Below are positions 25,620 through 33,359 of a stretch of 64,000 nt of DNA, piece by piece; the stretch's first letter is position 1, and every line of letters begins with the position of its first letter. This DNA comes from an uncultured Mucilaginibacter sp. Its GTDB lineage: Bacteria; Bacteroidota; Bacteroidia; Sphingobacteriales; Sphingobacteriaceae. Where the stretch lies: the NCBI GenBank assembly GCA_903864275.1, contig CAIPFE010000034.1:1-64000 (forward strand), given 5' to 3'. A model generated the notes under the pieces. It was given only the letters and a program-made list of their open reading frames with translations. It searched no databases and was not told where the DNA came from. The position numbers and the translations under genes are program-made.

Positions 25620-25741
25620 CAGTTCGCTTCGTTAAGGTAAAATTAACTAATCCAAATTAGTACAATGTTTTTTAAATGTACTTTTTATATTATTTTAAGC
25701 CTTGTATTGTATATATTACAATATTAACCCATTTTAATGAA

Positions 25742-26311
25742 ATGACAGGTATCATTATCCTTGCGGCAGGGTCATCAAGCAGGCTGGGCAAACCAAAGCA
25801 AAACCTGGTTTACAAGGGCCAAACCTTATTGCAAAGGGCTATTGCGACAGCTGCTGCGTCAGTTTGCAATCCCGTAATTGTTGTTTTGGGTGCAAATGTG
25901 CAAATGATCAAACCAACGATTGAAAGTGACGCTATAAATATCATCCACAATCCCGACTGGCAGGAAGGTATGGCGTCATCCATCAGGTCGGGCATAAACG
26001 CGGTAAAAAAAATTGAGCCAAAAGCTGATTCGGTAATCCTCATGCTTTGCGACCAGCCCTTTGTTGGCGCTGCGCTACTTGATAAACTTGTTCAAAAAAA
26101 ATCAGCCAAAGGAATAGTTGCCAGTGGTTATAATGACATCATCGGAGCGCCCGTTTTATTCGATGGCGTTTACTTTGATGAATTGCTTTTATTAAAAGGA
26201 CAGGAAGGCGCTAAAAAGCTTTTATTGAAATACCCGGATGATGTGGCTACAGTTCCGTTCCCGTTGGGGGGTTTTGATATTGATACGATGGAAGATTATG
26301 AGAAGCTGTGA
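25742..26311 (+). CDS. MocA-like molybdenum cofactor nucleotidyltransferase
   Basis: From the ATG at 25742 the protein is 189 residues: MTGIIILAAGSSSRLGKPKQ is the canonical start of MocA/MobA-like NTP transferases, and the longer frame to 25676 only adds AT-rich leader. Other motifs are VVVLGAN, NPDWQEGMASSIRSG, LMLCDQPFV and IVASGYNDIIGAPVLF. MocA transfers CMP to molybdopterin for xanthine-oxidase-type enzymes, while the MobA above makes the guanine form. It is divergent from moaA. CTP versus GTP preference is not certain. Confidence 0.85.
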   Translation: MTGIIILAAGSSSRLGKPKQNLVYKGQTLLQRAIATAAASVCNPVIVVLGANVQMIKPTIESDAINIIHNPDWQEGMASSIRSGINAVKKIEPKADSVILMLCDQPFVGAALLDKLVQKKSAKGIVASGYNDIIGAPVLFDGVYFDELLLLKGQEGAKKLLLKYPDDVATVPFPLGGFDIDTMEDYEKL

Positions 26312-26319
26312 AGGATAAA

Positions 26320-26514
26320 TTATTGCTTTTGCTTTGGAAGCGTTTTTAGCAATTCCTTTGCGGGGACTGATTTAAACCCACCTTTATCATCGCCGACAAC
26401 CAGGCATTCATTATTCGCGGCAGAAGTCTCAACCAGTTTACGAAGGGCTTTATTTACGCCATTCATGATCTTAATGGACAGCTGATCAAAATCTGTTTTA
26501 TTCTGTACCGCCAT
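26320..26514 (-). CDS. small conserved protein of unknown function
   Basis: This 64-residue protein reads as a helical N-terminal half (LSIKIMNGVNKALRKLVETSAANNECLV) followed by DKGGFKSVPAKELL. I recall similar short proteins beside other Bacteroidota genes but no assigned function. It is convergent with the mocA-like gene, eight bases apart, and 35 bases beyond the mutarotase start side. No signal or membrane segment. Confidence 0.6.
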   Translation of the reverse strand: MAVQNKTDFDQLSIKIMNGVNKALRKLVETSAANNECLVVGDDKGGFKSVPAKELLKTLPKQKQ

Positions 26515-26549
26515 AACCCTATGTCAAATTCATACTCTCTTTTAAAACA

Positions 26550-27731
26550 TCACTTCTCCACCGAAAACTTATAAATAGTAACCGTTTTGTAAGTTTCACC
26601 GGGCTTCAGTACTGTTGATGGAAATTGCGGCTGGTTTGGAGAATCGGGAAAATGCTGGGTCTCCATAGCGAATCCTGTACGGTGGTCATCAGTTTTTCCA
26701 CCGAGAATGGTGTTGCCGCCATTCATGAAATTACCGCTGTAAAATTGCAGGCCGGGTTCGGTGGCAAATACTTCAAGCTTTATACCGCTTTTGTCGCCTA
26801 CTACCGTAGCTACCGGGGTAGTAATATCATGTTTGTCGAGCACAAAATTATGGTCGTAGCCTTTGCCGTTTTTTAGCTGCTCATCGTTATCGTTTATCCT
26901 GCTCCCAATGGTTGTCGGTTTGCTGAAATCAAAAGGCGTGCCGGCTGTTGGCGCGATCTTCCCTGTAGGGATCAGCGTAGTATCAACCGGGGTGTAGTTA
27001 CCGGCTTTTAATTCTACGGTATGGTCTAATATCGTGCCGCCGCCAATACCATTGAGGTTAAAATAAGAGTGATTAGTCAAATTCACTACTGTAGTTTTAT
27101 CTGTAGTCGCCTCGTAGCTTATTTTAACTGCATTATCATCAGTAAGCTCGTAAGTTACTTTGCAATTTAAATTGCCCGGGTAGCCTTCCTCCATATCTTT
27201 TGATAAATAAGTAAGTGCAATGGTATGATCATCTATTTGTTTGGCGTCCCAAACTACGTCGTTAAATCCTTGTTTCCCACCGTGTAGTGTATTTGGCTTG
27301 TTGTTGATAAAAAGATCATAACGACGGCCATCCAGCACAAAATGGCCTTTGGCAATACGGTTGCCGTACCTGCCGATGGTTGCCCCATAATAGGCCGACA
27401 TTGACTTTTTATAGCCATCAATATTGTCGAACCCGATAACTACATCCGTCAATTTGCCCGCTTTATCAGGAACCGCTATGCTGATGAGATGCGCGCCGTA
27501 GTTGGTTATCGCTGCCTGGATACCGTTTTTGTTTTTCAGGATATAAAAATGGGCCTGTTTACCATCAACTGTTTTTTCGAAGCCGGCGGCGGGCGGTAGG
27601 GTTGCTGTGGAAGTACTATCCGTCATGGTTGATGCAGTGGAGGTTTTTGTTGCAGGTTGATTACAAGCTGCCAAAGATAGGGCACAAACCGGTAAAAATA
27701 TTGCTGAAAAGCTTTTAAATATCGTCTTCAT
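26550..27731 (-). CDS. galM: lipoprotein aldose 1-epimerase (galactose mutarotase)
   Basis: This 393-residue mutarotase carries a lipoprotein signal (CALSLAAC, lipid cysteine at 23) and a Ser/Thr-rich linker. The catalytic pattern is clear: RYGNRIAKGHF, NTLHGGKQGFNDVVWD (first histidine), NLTNHSYFNLNG (acid histidine), GYDHNFVL and the base glutamate in FAMETQHFPDSPN. It interconverts alpha and beta anomers, here at the cell envelope rather than in the cytoplasm. It is the last gene of a leftward group with GH5-like and GH13 enzymes. Confidence 0.92.
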   Translation of the reverse strand: MKTIFKSFSAIFLPVCALSLAACNQPATKTSTASTMTDSTSTATLPPAAGFEKTVDGKQAHFYILKNKNGIQAAITNYGAHLISIAVPDKAGKLTDVVIGFDNIDGYKKSMSAYYGATIGRYGNRIAKGHFVLDGRRYDLFINNKPNTLHGGKQGFNDVVWDAKQIDDHTIALTYLSKDMEEGYPGNLNCKVTYELTDDNAVKISYEATTDKTTVVNLTNHSYFNLNGIGGGTILDHTVELKAGNYTPVDTTLIPTGKIAPTAGTPFDFSKPTTIGSRINDNDEQLKNGKGYDHNFVLDKHDITTPVATVVGDKSGIKLEVFATEPGLQFYSGNFMNGGNTILGGKTDDHRTGFAMETQHFPDSPNQPQFPSTVLKPGETYKTVTIYKFSVEK

Positions 27732-27762
27732 TTGATGGATAAATTATTAAATGGTTTTAATT

Positions 27763-28833
27763 TTATTTCCCGTTCAGTTGTTTTATCAGGTCAACTTCAT
27801 CCTGTTTATAAGGTTGGCCGTCTTTTCTAAAAATGTCATGAAACCACAGTTTGGGTTCCGAGCCGTCAGGCATCGGTTTATCCCAGGCGTAAATAGTGTT
27901 TGTTTTGCCGCTCACGAAGCCCCAGTTTATGGCGCCTACATTTTCTTTCCTCAGCATGGGCATTATGTTCTGGAAGGTGCTGCCACGCGGCCGGGCCATG
28001 TATTCGGTACAGATCAGCCGGCGATTATACTGTCTCAGCGATTTTATCAACCTAAGATGCACTTCGGGTACATCGTAGTTATGGTACGTGATCACATCCG
28101 AGTTTTCGATCTGAATTTTGTTAAGATCTTTCAAATCCATGTCCCACAGCCCAACACTAAGCGGCTGCTCCGGGCGGATGGCGTGTGCCCATTCAAATAT
28201 TTTTGTCAATAATGGTATCGACTTGTCTTTTTTATTGCTATTGCCCGGTTCATTATACAGGTCCCACAATAAAACACGCTTATCATGTTTAAAAGTGGTC
28301 AAAATATCATCCACATAAGCTTTGAGTTCTAAAAAATCAGCGGGTGTGGTTAATGGCCTGCCGGGGTCCTGCACCCAGCCTGAGTTATGGATACCGGGTT
28401 TTGGATCGGGTTGTTTGCCGGGCTTAGGGTTAGCTTGCCAGCAGTCGTCAAAAAAAACGAAGATGGTTTGTATGTGATGCCTGTTGGCAATAGTCAGATA
28501 TGTGTTTACCTTGTCTTTAAACCCCTTAGGGTCTTCTTTCCAGGCAACGCTGTGCAAAAATACCCGCATGGCGTTAAAGCCGATGCCCTCGGCATAACCA
28601 AGTTCCCTGTCGATAGTCTGCGGGTCAAAAGTATCAGCCTGCCACATTTCCAATTGGTTGATGGCTGTGCTTGGCGTAAAATTAGCACCGTTTATCCATT
28701 TATGGCTTGCATACCATGCGTTTGCCCTCTGGGGCGACCATATTGAAGTATCGCCCGCTAAATGCTTTGCCCGTGCAGAAAAGGATAAGCAAAGCAGCAA
28801 AGCGGAAATAAAGATTTGACTTTTAATTTTCAT
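27763..28833 (-). CDS. secreted GH5-like (cellulase-family) glycoside hydrolase
   Basis: This 356-residue protein has a signal peptide (ISALLLCLSFSARA) and a TIM-barrel of clan GH-A type. The acid/base glutamate is in LLWDLYNEPGN and the nucleophile glutamate in LICTEYMARP; GFNAMRVFLHSVAWKED and SVGLWDMD fit the barrel strands. Relatives are annotated as 1,4-beta-xylanase or cellulase family, but specificity (beta-mannan, beta-glucan or other) is not readable. It lies 31 bases upstream of the mutarotase gene. Confidence 0.83.
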   Translation of the reverse strand: MKIKSQIFISALLLCLSFSARAKHLAGDTSIWSPQRANAWYASHKWINGANFTPSTAINQLEMWQADTFDPQTIDRELGYAEGIGFNAMRVFLHSVAWKEDPKGFKDKVNTYLTIANRHHIQTIFVFFDDCWQANPKPGKQPDPKPGIHNSGWVQDPGRPLTTPADFLELKAYVDDILTTFKHDKRVLLWDLYNEPGNSNKKDKSIPLLTKIFEWAHAIRPEQPLSVGLWDMDLKDLNKIQIENSDVITYHNYDVPEVHLRLIKSLRQYNRRLICTEYMARPRGSTFQNIMPMLRKENVGAINWGFVSGKTNTIYAWDKPMPDGSEPKLWFHDIFRKDGQPYKQDEVDLIKQLNGK

Positions 28834-28885
28834 GGGTAAAACCGGTTTAATTTGGTCGGCTAAAAATACACAAAAAACATCCGGG

Positions 28886-30622
28886 TTATTTCAATTCAAA
28901 TATAACTGCTTCGTATGCCCTAAGCGTGTCGTTGTCCGATGGGTGTTCATAATTCCCTATCAACATCTTTGTTTTACCCATATCGATACCGGTATGGGTG
29001 GCTGCATTTTTGTTTGTGAAATTCAACATCACTAATAGTTTTTTACCATCCAGTTCCCTGGTGTAGGAATAGGTATCAGGATTATCCTTGTCCAACAGCT
29101 TGTATTTCCCATAAACCAGCACAAGGTTATCTTTCCTGAATTTTACAATTTTTCTGAAATAATTTAAGACTGAATTTGGGTCCTTTTCTTCTGCGGACGC
29201 GTTGATGCTTGTATAATTTTTATTCACCTGTATCCAGGGCGTGCCTGTAGTAAACCCGGCATTTGCGGTGCCATCCCATTGAAAAGGCGTGCGGGCGTTA
29301 TCCCTGCTTTCAAATGCGATCTGATGCATGTATTTTGACATATCGGCCCCGATACTTTGCTGGTGTTTGTATTCATTAAGCGTCTGTACATCACGGAAGT
29401 CCCCGATCTTATCAAAACCTGCATTCGTCATTCCGAGTTCATCGCCGTTGTAATAATAGGGGGTTCCGCGCATGGTCATTAAAAATGTGGCCAGCATTTT
29501 GGCAGATGCCTCCCTGAATTGCGGGCTGTCATTCCCAAACCTGCTTACTAACCTGGCCTGGTCATGATTGGCAAGGAAAATAGATAGCCAGCCCTTTTCG
29601 GCGAAAGTACTGTGCCATCGGCTGAATACTTCTTTAAAATGCAGCAGGCTATAACCGCCGCGCTTTGCGATATCCACCCCTTCGAACGCATAAGCCATAT
29701 TTAATTCATGCCTGTCCGCATCGACTAAGTTATGCGCGTCTTCCGGAGTATTGCCGGCGCCTTCGGCCACGCTCATCACATTATATTTGCTCAGCACTTC
29801 CTTGTTCATCTCCTGCAAATAGCCGTGCAGGTTCCCCTGCATTGCATAATATTTAGAAAAGTGTTTTTCGAACCCCGGGGGAAAGCCAGGGAACGTGGTG
29901 TCTTTCGCCGCAAACTGGAAGGCATCAAGCCTGAAGCCATCGATCCCTTTATCAGCCCAAAATTTCATCATATCGAATACTTCCGTGCGCACTTTCGGGT
30001 TTTCCCAGTTAAGGTCGGGTTGCTTGCGCGAAAAATAATGCAGGTAATAGGCATTAGTTAGCGAATCGTACCGCCAGGCATCGTGATTTACATCGAATAG
30101 GCTGTAACGGTAGGGCGGCTTGCCTTGTTCGGCGTTCCACCAATGGTAATAATCCCGGTAGGGGTTTGTCCTCGAGCTGCGGCTTTGCTTAAACCATTCG
30201 TGCTCATCACTGCTGTGGTTTACCACCAAATCCATCACCAATTTTATGCCACGGTCATGCAAACCTTTCAGCAGGGCATCAAAATCATCCATCGTACCAA
30301 AATCTTTCATAATGTTGCGATAGTCGCTCACATCATAACCGTTATCATCATTCGGGGAACTGTATATAGGATTTAGCCAAACCACATCAATACCCAGGCT
30401 TTTGATATAATCAAGCTTGGAGATAATACCTTTCAAATCGCCGATGCCATCGCCGTTATTGTCCTTAAAACTGCGGGGATATATCTGGTACACGATGGCT
30501 TCTTTCCACCATTTGCGGTTTAAACTATCCTTGCTGGCGGGGTGTTCCTGCGAATATCCCCGGGGGGTAATCATGCCAAGTACCGTGATAATAACGATGG
30601 CTTGAAAAATTCTTTTAGTCAT
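28886..30622 (-). CDS. GH13 alpha-glucosidase (oligo-1,6-glucosidase type)
   Basis: This 578-residue protein starts at the ATG at 30622, giving a signal peptide (IFQAIVIITVLGMITPRGYSQ); the longer frame to 30703 is upstream DNA. GH13 regions are in order: IYQIYPRSFKDNNGDGIGDLKGI, VMDLVVNHSSDEHEW, the nucleophile Asp in GIDGFRLDAFQF, the acid Glu in SVAEGAG, and FLANHDQAR. This set matches alpha-1,6/alpha-1,4-glucosidases acting on isomalto- or malto-oligosaccharides. The export signal places it in the periplasm or outer envelope. Confidence 0.92.
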   Translation of the reverse strand: MTKRIFQAIVIITVLGMITPRGYSQEHPASKDSLNRKWWKEAIVYQIYPRSFKDNNGDGIGDLKGIISKLDYIKSLGIDVVWLNPIYSSPNDDNGYDVSDYRNIMKDFGTMDDFDALLKGLHDRGIKLVMDLVVNHSSDEHEWFKQSRSSRTNPYRDYYHWWNAEQGKPPYRYSLFDVNHDAWRYDSLTNAYYLHYFSRKQPDLNWENPKVRTEVFDMMKFWADKGIDGFRLDAFQFAAKDTTFPGFPPGFEKHFSKYYAMQGNLHGYLQEMNKEVLSKYNVMSVAEGAGNTPEDAHNLVDADRHELNMAYAFEGVDIAKRGGYSLLHFKEVFSRWHSTFAEKGWLSIFLANHDQARLVSRFGNDSPQFREASAKMLATFLMTMRGTPYYYNGDELGMTNAGFDKIGDFRDVQTLNEYKHQQSIGADMSKYMHQIAFESRDNARTPFQWDGTANAGFTTGTPWIQVNKNYTSINASAEEKDPNSVLNYFRKIVKFRKDNLVLVYGKYKLLDKDNPDTYSYTRELDGKKLLVMLNFTNKNAATHTGIDMGKTKMLIGNYEHPSDNDTLRAYEAVIFELK

Positions 30623-30683
30623 TTTGATAAAGGTATAATTCAGGTAAAAGGATAAAATTTGGCTTAAATTGTCTACGTGCCGA

Positions 30684-31553
30684 CTAAAACCCCAGCTCCC
30701 CAAGCTCGACCACCGCGCTGTCGCAGATATAAGTAGGCGCTATCCCTGTTGCAATTACCCTTGTTTCCACATCCGCCGAAAGCGTATTGCCGGTTAAAAC
30801 CAACACTGTATCAAGCCCGAATTTGTTGCCGCCCAAAATATCAGTTTGCAGGGTATCGCCCACCATTACAATTTCCTTTTTGTTGACAGGCCCCTGGTCG
30901 CGGATAAGGTCGTAAGCAAACATAAACATTTGCGAATCGGGCTTACCGAACCTGATAAACTGTTTACCAACGACGCTTTCGATCATCGAAGCAATCCCAC
31001 CGATGGCTATGGATACATCATGCACCGACAGCGGATAGGCCCGGTCAGTATTGGCCACAATAACCGGGATAGTCCTTTTTCGAAGGATATTTACTGCCTT
31101 ATTGAGGTCATTTTGCCAGTCGAAACCCTCATCATCCAGAAATATGAGCGCGTTTACTTTATCAATGTTGCTGCTGTTAATTTTATTTACCGGTAAAGTA
31201 TGCAGCCCGGAAGATTCAATATAATGTGCCGAATCTGTTGTTCCAAGATAGGCAACGATCCCGTCAAGTACTTTCAGGTCCAGGTATTCCTTAGTCAGCA
31301 TGCCCGACGATACGATACGGTCAGCAGTTATGGCCGTTAAACCCATCTTATGATAACTCTCGGCCAATTGCGCTGGGCTTCGCGAAGCATCGTTCGTAAC
31401 GATATAATATTCCTTTTTTTGGTCTTCCAGATAAGCAAAAGTCTTTTCGATGCCCGGCACCAGCCCCTGGTATGTTTTTATCACCCCAAACGCATCAAAA
31501 AAGATTATCCGGTACTTATCAATAATTGACTTAAAGTTATCGATGCGTTTCAT
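30684..31553 (-). CDS. HAD-IIA family hydrolase (NagD-like) lacking second motif-I aspartate
   Basis: This 289-residue protein has HAD-IIA organisation: motif I IIFFD20-A-F22-GVI, motif II YYIVTNDASRSP, a C2a cap in the middle, and motifs III-IV RFGKPDSQMFMFAYD and IVMVGDTLQTDILGGNKFGLDTVLVLTG. Phosphatases of the superfamily have DxD in motif I; here the second Asp is Phe, confirmed in the DNA. The nucleophile D20 is retained. It is the last gene of a leftward run with the APH-like kinase upstream. Substrate unknown. Confidence 0.85.
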   Translation of the reverse strand: MKRIDNFKSIIDKYRIIFFDAFGVIKTYQGLVPGIEKTFAYLEDQKKEYYIVTNDASRSPAQLAESYHKMGLTAITADRIVSSGMLTKEYLDLKVLDGIVAYLGTTDSAHYIESSGLHTLPVNKINSSNIDKVNALIFLDDEGFDWQNDLNKAVNILRKRTIPVIVANTDRAYPLSVHDVSIAIGGIASMIESVVGKQFIRFGKPDSQMFMFAYDLIRDQGPVNKKEIVMVGDTLQTDILGGNKFGLDTVLVLTGNTLSADVETRVIATGIAPTYICDSAVVELGELGF

Positions 31554-31560
31554 TGCGTTA

Positions 31561-31645
31561 TGTTATAAAAGTTGCGGAGGTTGTAAAAGTTGAAAAAAGT
31601 TGAAAATTTGCCTAACAATTACAACCCTTACAACCTCTACGACTT
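31561..31645. repeat. stutter palindrome (family D), copy 2
   Basis: TTATAAAAGTTGCGGAGGTT and GTTGTAAAAGTTG words on the left pair with ACAACCCTTACAACCTCTAC on the right. It separates the HAD and APH-like genes. Confidence 0.75.
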
Positions 31646-31653
31646 ATTTTAAC

Positions 31654-32787
31654 CTATTTAATCCCCAGCGCCTCAATGATCCGCTCCGCGTCAAAATCCC
31701 TGTCAACTGATGGCAGGTAGACCTCGAGGGCTTCGGCTTGTAATTTTGTGGCGTATTGTTCGTTAAAAAAATACTTTCCGTCTTTGATCACGTAATTTAG
31801 TATAAAAAACCGGTATGCCTCCTTTAAAAACCTGATCTCGTCGGCTGTGATGGGATTTACCTGGTGATATTCCTTTAAAAACAGGATAAACCTGTCTTCC
31901 ATCATGGTATTGATATAGTAGCTGAACACCGTCCGGTCGCCGGCGTCGGATACCACCCGGCTGAAAAAGTAAAAATCAAGTATGCGGTAACTCATCCTGA
32001 ACCAGTCGTAATCCCAGCGGGAATAAAGTTCGAGATTTGATGTGACAGAGAAGTTGCCGATGTTCCAGTCGATAAAAACAGGGATGATCTCGAAAGATTT
32101 CATGTTATAATTCGACCGGTTTTTTAGGAAAAGATCGCAGTGGTACTTTAAAAAATCAACCTGCATCGCCGATCCGAATTTCTTTTCGTTAATTTCCAAC
32201 TGCTGCTGCAACGCGAAAATATCCGTACGTAAAGTTTTGGACGATTTTGGCAACACATTTTTTACCCTTGAACAAGCTTTATGAAACTTGCCCACCTGCT
32301 GCCCTAATTTGCGGATATGGTGGTCTTCCAATCTTCGCGGCAAACGCTCCAAAATGCGGCTTGGGTTATAAAAAACTACCCAGGCATCCGTTTTCCCATG
32401 CCTGTGCCGGTAAATGTAAACCCTGTTATTTTTTAACAGTGATTTTGCCAGCAGGTTCTCGAACGGGTAAAGCAGGTTATTTGATAAGGAATGAATGATA
32501 CGGTGATCCTCTTTAAAATTTTCGAATTTACCAAAGTAGGAAAGCTTGGCAATAATAATATCATCATCATGAAACGTAATACGGAACACGTGGTTTGTGG
32601 AAACCATCGCGCTGATATCCTCGATCTCTTTTATTGATTTCGATGCATCATACCCCTCCCATGCCTTTTTTAATATAAAAGTATAGTCCAGCTTTGTTTG
32701 AACCTTTGATGCCCGTACGGGGAACTGCGGGTATATCGGGTTTTCGGGGAGCAGGTCTTCGGGACGTATGTCAATTTCTTTATTCAA
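31654..32787 (-). CDS. APH-like phosphotransferase
   Basis: This 377-residue protein has the skeleton of the aminoglycoside/choline-kinase fold. An N-lobe lysine (K81 in DIIIAKLSYF) is in position to bind ATP, IPVFID240WNIGN245F fits the catalytic DxxxxN loop with Ile-Asp in place of His-x-Asp, and WDYDW (D259/D261) fits the metal-binding Asp. It therefore probably phosphorylates a small molecule; the substrate is unknown. The start must be TTG at 32787, as no ATG occurs before residue 61. It lies between a GxxExxY cassette and the HAD hydrolase gene. Confidence 0.72.
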   Translation of the reverse strand: MNKEIDIRPEDLLPENPIYPQFPVRASKVQTKLDYTFILKKAWEGYDASKSIKEIEDISAMVSTNHVFRITFHDDDIIIAKLSYFGKFENFKEDHRIIHSLSNNLLYPFENLLAKSLLKNNRVYIYRHRHGKTDAWVVFYNPSRILERLPRRLEDHHIRKLGQQVGKFHKACSRVKNVLPKSSKTLRTDIFALQQQLEINEKKFGSAMQVDFLKYHCDLFLKNRSNYNMKSFEIIPVFIDWNIGNFSVTSNLELYSRWDYDWFRMSYRILDFYFFSRVVSDAGDRTVFSYYINTMMEDRFILFLKEYHQVNPITADEIRFLKEAYRFFILNYVIKDGKYFFNEQYATKLQAEALEVYLPSVDRDFDAERIIEALGIK

Positions 32788-32808
32788 AATTTCTTTTTTT
32801 GTTTGTCA

Positions 32809-32837
32809 GAACCGGGATTAAGGGGATTTTATGGATT
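32809..32837. repeat. left arm of family F inverted repeat around the GxxExxY gene
   Basis: GAACCGGGATTAAGGGGATT and nine further bases are the reverse complement of 33331-33359 with a single mismatch in 29. Confidence 0.9.
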
Positions 32838-32856
32838 TTTGAGATGCTTGTGAAAA

Positions 32857-33249
32857 CTACTTCTGTTTGAATTTTTTATTTAACAACCTTTTAACTGTTA
32901 AAGATTTACTTCCAAAATTTAAAAGCAAGCCAACCTCAACGTTATATGCTTCGAGGTAATTTATTCCCTGCGATAAATGAACATCTTCTAACTCAATTAT
33001 TGCCTTAAGTTCAACCATTATCAAATTCTCAACAAAAAAGTCAACTCTTCTTGTTCCCACTTCTATCTCCCGGTAATAAATCACCATTTCTTTTTCTCTT
33101 TCAAACTTAATACCTTCTAAGGCCATTTCAAGCTCCAATGATCGCTGATATATCACTTCCTGGAAACCGTTTCCAAGCTTTGTATGTACACGCATCGCGC
33201 AGCCGATGATTTTGCGTGTTATATCATCATATTTTAATTGCTCAGGCAT
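32857..33249 (-). CDS. GxxExxY family PD-(D/E)xK-like protein
   Basis: This 130-residue protein carries the family name motif at G28-F-Q-E31-V-I-Y34 and a nuclease-like core: D70 in TRRVDFFV, then E80-L-K82 in IMVELKA. A basic C-terminus (KRLLNKKFKQK) follows. The family is widespread and often multi-copy in Bacteroidota and Cyanobacteria; I know of no firm biochemical function. The gene and its short flanks are enclosed by two inverted family F arms (32809-32837 and 33331-33359), and it interrupts an otherwise plausible ligase-kinase-HAD series. That makes it look like an inserted cassette. Confidence 0.88.
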   Translation of the reverse strand: MPEQLKYDDITRKIIGCAMRVHTKLGNGFQEVIYQRSLELEMALEGIKFEREKEMVIYYREIEVGTRRVDFFVENLIMVELKAIIELEDVHLSQGINYLEAYNVEVGLLLNFGSKSLTVKRLLNKKFKQK

Positions 33250-33330
33250 ATACTTGTCAATATATAGTTTGTTCTATTTCCAAACCATGAAAAATCCATG
33301 TAATTCTCATTCGCAAATATCCATCCCATG

Positions 33331-33359
33331 AATCCGTAAAATCCCCTTAATCCCGGTTC
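33331..33359. repeat. right arm of family F inverted repeat around the GxxExxY gene
   Basis: It matches the left arm at 28 of 29 positions in inverted orientation. Its outer end overlaps the TGA stop (33358-33360) of the glutamine-synthetase-family gene, so the element appears to supply that stop. Confidence 0.9.

Noticed and set aside
33250..33330. Direct target-site duplication next to the F arms
   Set aside because: I looked for short direct repeats outside the two arms and saw none that was convincing; the arms abut a stop codon on one side only.
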